A program made the translations under genes and the position numbers. The notes beneath the pieces were generated by a model that was not told the DNA's origin, made no database searches, and worked only from the letters and a program-made list of their open reading frames with translations. From contig DBCE01000017.1 in assembly GCA_002292895.1 (NCBI GenBank), positions 1 through 8,854 on the forward strand: 8,854 nt of DNA, in the 5' to 3' direction. Positions 6,193 through 8,854 of the stretch are shown piece after piece (positions within the stretch are counted from its first letter, which is position 1; every line of letters begins with the position of its first letter). The stretch is from Phycisphaerales bacterium UBA966 (lineage in GTDB: Bacteria; Planctomycetota; Phycisphaerae; Phycisphaerales; SM1A02).

Positions 6193-6747
6193 CTACTCCC
6201 GAGGGCTGTTGCGATTGTGTAGGACCTGCTGCTCGCGCGGCATCACGGTTACTAACTTGCAGGACTGCAGTATGCGGCGTGGGCTGTATTCGCCTGCCGC
6301 AAAGCGTTGCACAAAGTGCTGCACCGCCGCGGGCTCCCAGAGTGAAATCATCGGCTCAATTTCAGTTGTTTCGTGATTCAGGAATGTCACCGCATCCACT
6401 CCGGGCATGCGCGCTGCGAGCAGGCGGCGGATGTCTTGCGTTTCAACACATGGGTAATCGCATCCAATGACTATCCATGCAACATCCGACGCGCGCAGGA
6501 AAGCGGCGTGCATTCCGCTTGCGGGGCCGTGACCGGGCACTTGATCAAGAATGCCTGCCTCACCAATTCCCCAGTCATCGCGTTGCTTTGCGGTGCAGGA
6601 CCAATGGGTGCGCACACAGATCGGCGCCAAGATGTCAGCCGCCGCGCGCCACTGTGGCTGTTGGCCGTAAGTGATTTCCGCTTTGTCGCGGCCCATGCGG
6701 GAACTTGCCCCGCCGGTGAGCACCAATCCGTACAGCTCAGTTGCCAA
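6193..6747 (-). CDS. mobA: Molybdenum cofactor guanylyltransferase MobA
   Basis: This 184-residue cytoplasmic enzyme transfers GMP from GTP to molybdopterin to make the guanine dinucleotide cofactor used by enzymes of the DMSO-reductase family. The nucleotide-binding signature LTGGASSRMGRDKAEI sits at 10-25. Further conserved stretches are ILDQVPGHGPASGMHAA (66-82), the metal-binding aspartate in VIGCDYP (D97), and a late EIEPMISLWEP followed by GEYSPRRIL. No ATG fits: the first in-frame ATG lies inside the nucleotide-binding loop. I chose TTG at 6747, which places the signature at the usual distance from the N-terminus and has GAAGG 6 nt upstream. An upstream TTG at 6792 would add 15 arginine-rich residues. 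The gene overlaps the end of the upstream oxidoreductase gene by 11 nt, pointing to translational coupling with the enzyme it serves. Confidence 0.9.
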   Translation of the reverse strand: MATELYGLVLTGGASSRMGRDKAEITYGQQPQWRAAADILAPICVRTHWSCTAKQRDDWGIGEAGILDQVPGHGPASGMHAAFLRASDVAWIVIGCDYPCVETQDIRRLLAARMPGVDAVTFLNHETTEIEPMISLWEPAAVQHFVQRFAAGEYSPRRILQSCKLVTVMPREQQVLHNRNSPRE

Positions 6748-8854
6748 CAGTCGCCTTCGCTTGCGTCGATTTCGATTGGGTTGCTGTACCAAGCGTCGCC
6801 TTCACCAGAGAAACGATCACCGACTTTGAAGTGGGCGTGTGGCTTCCTTCAGCGAAACTATCAATCGGCACCAACACATTGGTCTCCGGGAAGTAACTCG
6901 CTAGGCATCCGCGCGGAATCTCATAGGACACGATGCGGAAATTGTGCGCACGTCGTTCGGTTCCGTTGTAGTGACTCACGATATCCACGGCGTCGCCATC
7001 TGCAAACTGGTGGGACGTGATATCCGCGGCATTCATGAGCACCACGCGGCGGCCGTTGCGAATGCCGCGGTAGCGGTCATCAAGGCCATAGATAGTGGTG
7101 TTGAACTGATCGTGCGAGCGGATGGTGGTCATGATGAACTGCCCAGGACCAACGGGTAGCTTTGGAATGTGGTGAACCGTGAATATCGCCTTGCCCTCCG
7201 CAGTGCGGAACTCGCGTCGATCACGGACGGCGTGCGGCAATTCAAATCCATTCGGCTGCCGAATCCGCGTGTTCATCTCCTCAAAGCCAGGAATGACCCG
7301 TGCGATGCGCGCGCGAATGGCGTCATAGTTCGCCACGTATCCGCTCCAATCGACGCCAAGCGTTGCGCCTGCCATGCCGGCCACAATCGCCGGCTCGCTC
7401 AGCAGGTGCTCGGATGCGGGAACCAGCGTTCCGGTGGATGTATGAACGACTCCCATGGAGTCCTCCACGCTCACAAACTGCGCGCCGCTGCTTTGGATAT
7501 CTCGCTCAGTGCGACCGAGGCAGGGCAGCATCAACGCATGCTCACCAGTGATGAGATGCGATCGATTCAGCTTGGTTGAAATCTGCACGGTGAGGCTGCA
7601 GTTGGCGAGCGCCTGCGCGGTGTATGCGGTGTCAGGCGTTGCTGATAGGAAGTTGCCGCCAAGTGCAATGAACACTTTGGCTTGCCGTGTATGCATCGCG
7701 TTGATGGCTTCAACGGTGCTGTGTCCATGCTCAACGGGCGGCTCGAAACCAAACTCATCGGCGAGGCTCTTTAAGAACGCGGGGCTTGGGCGTTCCCAGA
7801 TTCCCATGGTGCGGTCGCCCTGCACATTGCTGTGTCCGCGCACGGGACACGCGCCAGCGCCGGGGCGCCCAAGATGCCCGCCCAGCATCAGGAGATTGAT
7901 GATCTCCTGAATGTTTGCAACCGCGTTCTGGTGTTGGGTCAGCCCCATCGCCCAGCAGCAGATCATGGCCTTTGACTGGCCGATCACGGCTGCAATTTCA
8001 CGAATCTCCGTTTCGGAAATGCCGGAGCCCTCCACGATGGCGCTCCACTCTTCCGCCGCAAGATTCGCGCGGTATGCATCAAACCCTTCGGTGTATTGGC
8101 CAATGAATTCACGATCGATGCGCGCGTCCGGCGTTTCCAGGATCGCTTTCTGAATTCCTTTGAGAAGCGCAACGTCACCATTGATGCGCACCGGCACGTG
8201 GTGCGTGGCAAGTGCAGTGCCCTTACCAAGCATGCCGCCGACTTCTTGCGGGTGGCGGAATCGCTTCAGGCCAGCTTCGGCAAGCGGATTGATGCTCACA
8301 ATCTTGCAACCGCGGCGAGCGGCTTCTTGCAGCGTGGTGAGCATGCGCGGATGGTTGGTGCCCGGATTCTGCCCGATCACCACAATGCAGTCCGCGGACT
8401 CAAAGTCCTTGAGCGTCACGGTGCCCTTGCCAGATCCGATCGTTCGCATCATGCCAACGCCGCTTGACTCGTGACACATGTTGGAACAGTCGGGCAGATT
8501 GTTGGTGCCAAACATGCGCACGAACAACTGATAGAGAAACGCCGCTTCATTGCTGGTGCGGCCGGACGTATAGAAGAGCGCTTCGTTTGGGGACTTCAGC
8601 GCTTTCAGTTCATTGGCAATCACTGTGAAGGCGTTTGCCCATGAAATTGGCACATAGTGGGTGCCGCCGCGCGGCAGGTACATCGGCTCGGTGATGCGGC
8701 CCTGTTTGCCGAGTTGGTAATCGCTTTGCCGTGAAAGTTCCTCAACGGAATGCGCTGCAAAGAATGCAGGAGTTGCGCGAGCAAGCGTCGCTTCTTCAGC
8801 GATTGCCTTTGCGCCGTTTTCGCAAAATTCAAACTTAGAACGGCTGCCAATCGG
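6737..8854 (-). CDS. FdhF/YdeP-family molybdopterin oxidoreductase alpha subunit (5' partial)
   Basis: The frame is open from the right edge to the TGA at 6739-6737, giving 705 residues with the N-terminus outside the window. The part before the first internal ATG (8683) is clearly genuine: it reads KFEFCENGAKAIAEEAT... SDYQLGKQGRITEPMYLPRGG, typical of this family. The cysteine in FEFCENG (C11) is probably the last iron-sulfur ligand of an N-terminal cluster whose other cysteines lie off the edge. Residues 123-130 read CSNMCHES, and C127 (TGT at 8476-8474) lies where formate dehydrogenases carry the molybdenum ligand Cys or Sec. Further family marks are IGQNPGTNHPRM (160-171), GHLGRPGAGACPVRGHSNVQGDRTMG, and a C-terminal molybdopterin-dinucleotide-binding domain with IRSHDQFNTTIYG and NAADI. 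Members are annotated as formate dehydrogenase-like, but YdeP-type substrates are poorly known. It is followed by an overlapping mobA, fitting its cofactor need. Confidence 0.9.
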   Translation of the reverse strand, partial: PIGSRSKFEFCENGAKAIAEEATLARATPAFFAAHSVEELSRQSDYQLGKQGRITEPMYLPRGGTHYVPISWANAFTVIANELKALKSPNEALFYTSGRTSNEAAFLYQLFVRMFGTNNLPDCSNMCHESSGVGMMRTIGSGKGTVTLKDFESADCIVVIGQNPGTNHPRMLTTLQEAARRGCKIVSINPLAEAGLKRFRHPQEVGGMLGKGTALATHHVPVRINGDVALLKGIQKAILETPDARIDREFIGQYTEGFDAYRANLAAEEWSAIVEGSGISETEIREIAAVIGQSKAMICCWAMGLTQHQNAVANIQEIINLLMLGGHLGRPGAGACPVRGHSNVQGDRTMGIWERPSPAFLKSLADEFGFEPPVEHGHSTVEAINAMHTRQAKVFIALGGNFLSATPDTAYTAQALANCSLTVQISTKLNRSHLITGEHALMLPCLGRTERDIQSSGAQFVSVEDSMGVVHTSTGTLVPASEHLLSEPAIVAGMAGATLGVDWSGYVANYDAIRARIARVIPGFEEMNTRIRQPNGFELPHAVRDRREFRTAEGKAIFTVHHIPKLPVGPGQFIMTTIRSHDQFNTTIYGLDDRYRGIRNGRRVVLMNAADITSHQFADGDAVDIVSHYNGTERRAHNFRIVSYEIPRGCLASYFPETNVLVPIDSFAEGSHTPTSKSVIVSLVKATLGTATQSKSTQAKATVGN
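6754..6758 (-). promoter_or_regulatory. Shine-Dalgarno site supporting the TTG start of mobA
   Basis: GAAGG on the minus strand (6758-6754) is 6 nt from the TTG at 6747-6745. It lies inside the last codons of the oxidoreductase gene and is the reason for choosing this start over TTG 6792. Confidence 0.6.

Noticed and set aside
6373..7020. Plus-strand open frame of 215 codons
   Set aside because: It crosses mobA and the oxidoreductase on the opposite strand, both firmly identified by motifs.
8474..8476. Possible selenocysteine codon in the formate dehydrogenase-like protein
   Set aside because: The codon at the expected metal-ligand position is TGT (Cys) on the minus strand, not TGA, so no selenocysteine insertion is needed.

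Overview
The window looks like a stretch of a planctomycete chromosome, most likely class Phycisphaerae. This is inferred from two protein tails: a VPAPGALALVG...RKRR PEP-CTERM-like tail on the first gene, and a C-terminal CPADLN...VNGADL...GAWGPC dockerin-like tail on the 493-residue secreted protein. Both styles are common in that group. Base composition is moderately GC-rich, with no sign of phage, insertion sequence, CRISPR or RNA genes.

Layout from left to right: (1) the 3' end of a plus-strand gene for a secreted PEP-CTERM-type protein (1-189); (2) a strong bidirectional terminator (207-252); (3) a minus-strand pair, a DUF485 small membrane protein followed after 1 nt by an ActP-type cation/acetate symporter (2336 down to 278); (4) a terminator-like hairpin (2337-2379), then a minus-strand gene for a secreted protein made of two tandem copies of a beta-rich domain plus one dockerin-like repeat (3890 down to 2409); (5) a 439-bp divergent intergenic region with a plausible promoter overlapped by a palindrome and several hairpins; (6) a plus-strand winged-helix regulator (4330-4938); (7) a minus-strand gene series reading in from the right edge: FdhF/YdeP-family molybdopterin oxidoreductase (5' end outside the window), mobA overlapping it by 11 nt, and a secreted GH33-type sialidase 6 nt after mobA.

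How they fit together: DUF485 plus symporter is a familiar pair for uptake of acetate or related monocarboxylates. The oxidoreductase needs bis-molybdopterin guanine dinucleotide, whose guanylylation step is catalysed by MobA, so those two form a functional unit. The sialidase at the end of that operon has no obvious link to molybdenum metabolism and is the main oddity of gene order. The winged-helix regulator is divergent from the dockerin-tailed protein gene and could act on the palindromic promoter between them, but this is only inference. I found no clear evidence of a wholly new system. The best candidates for follow-up are the duplicated-domain secreted protein with its structured upstream region, and the fdh-mobA-sialidase arrangement.
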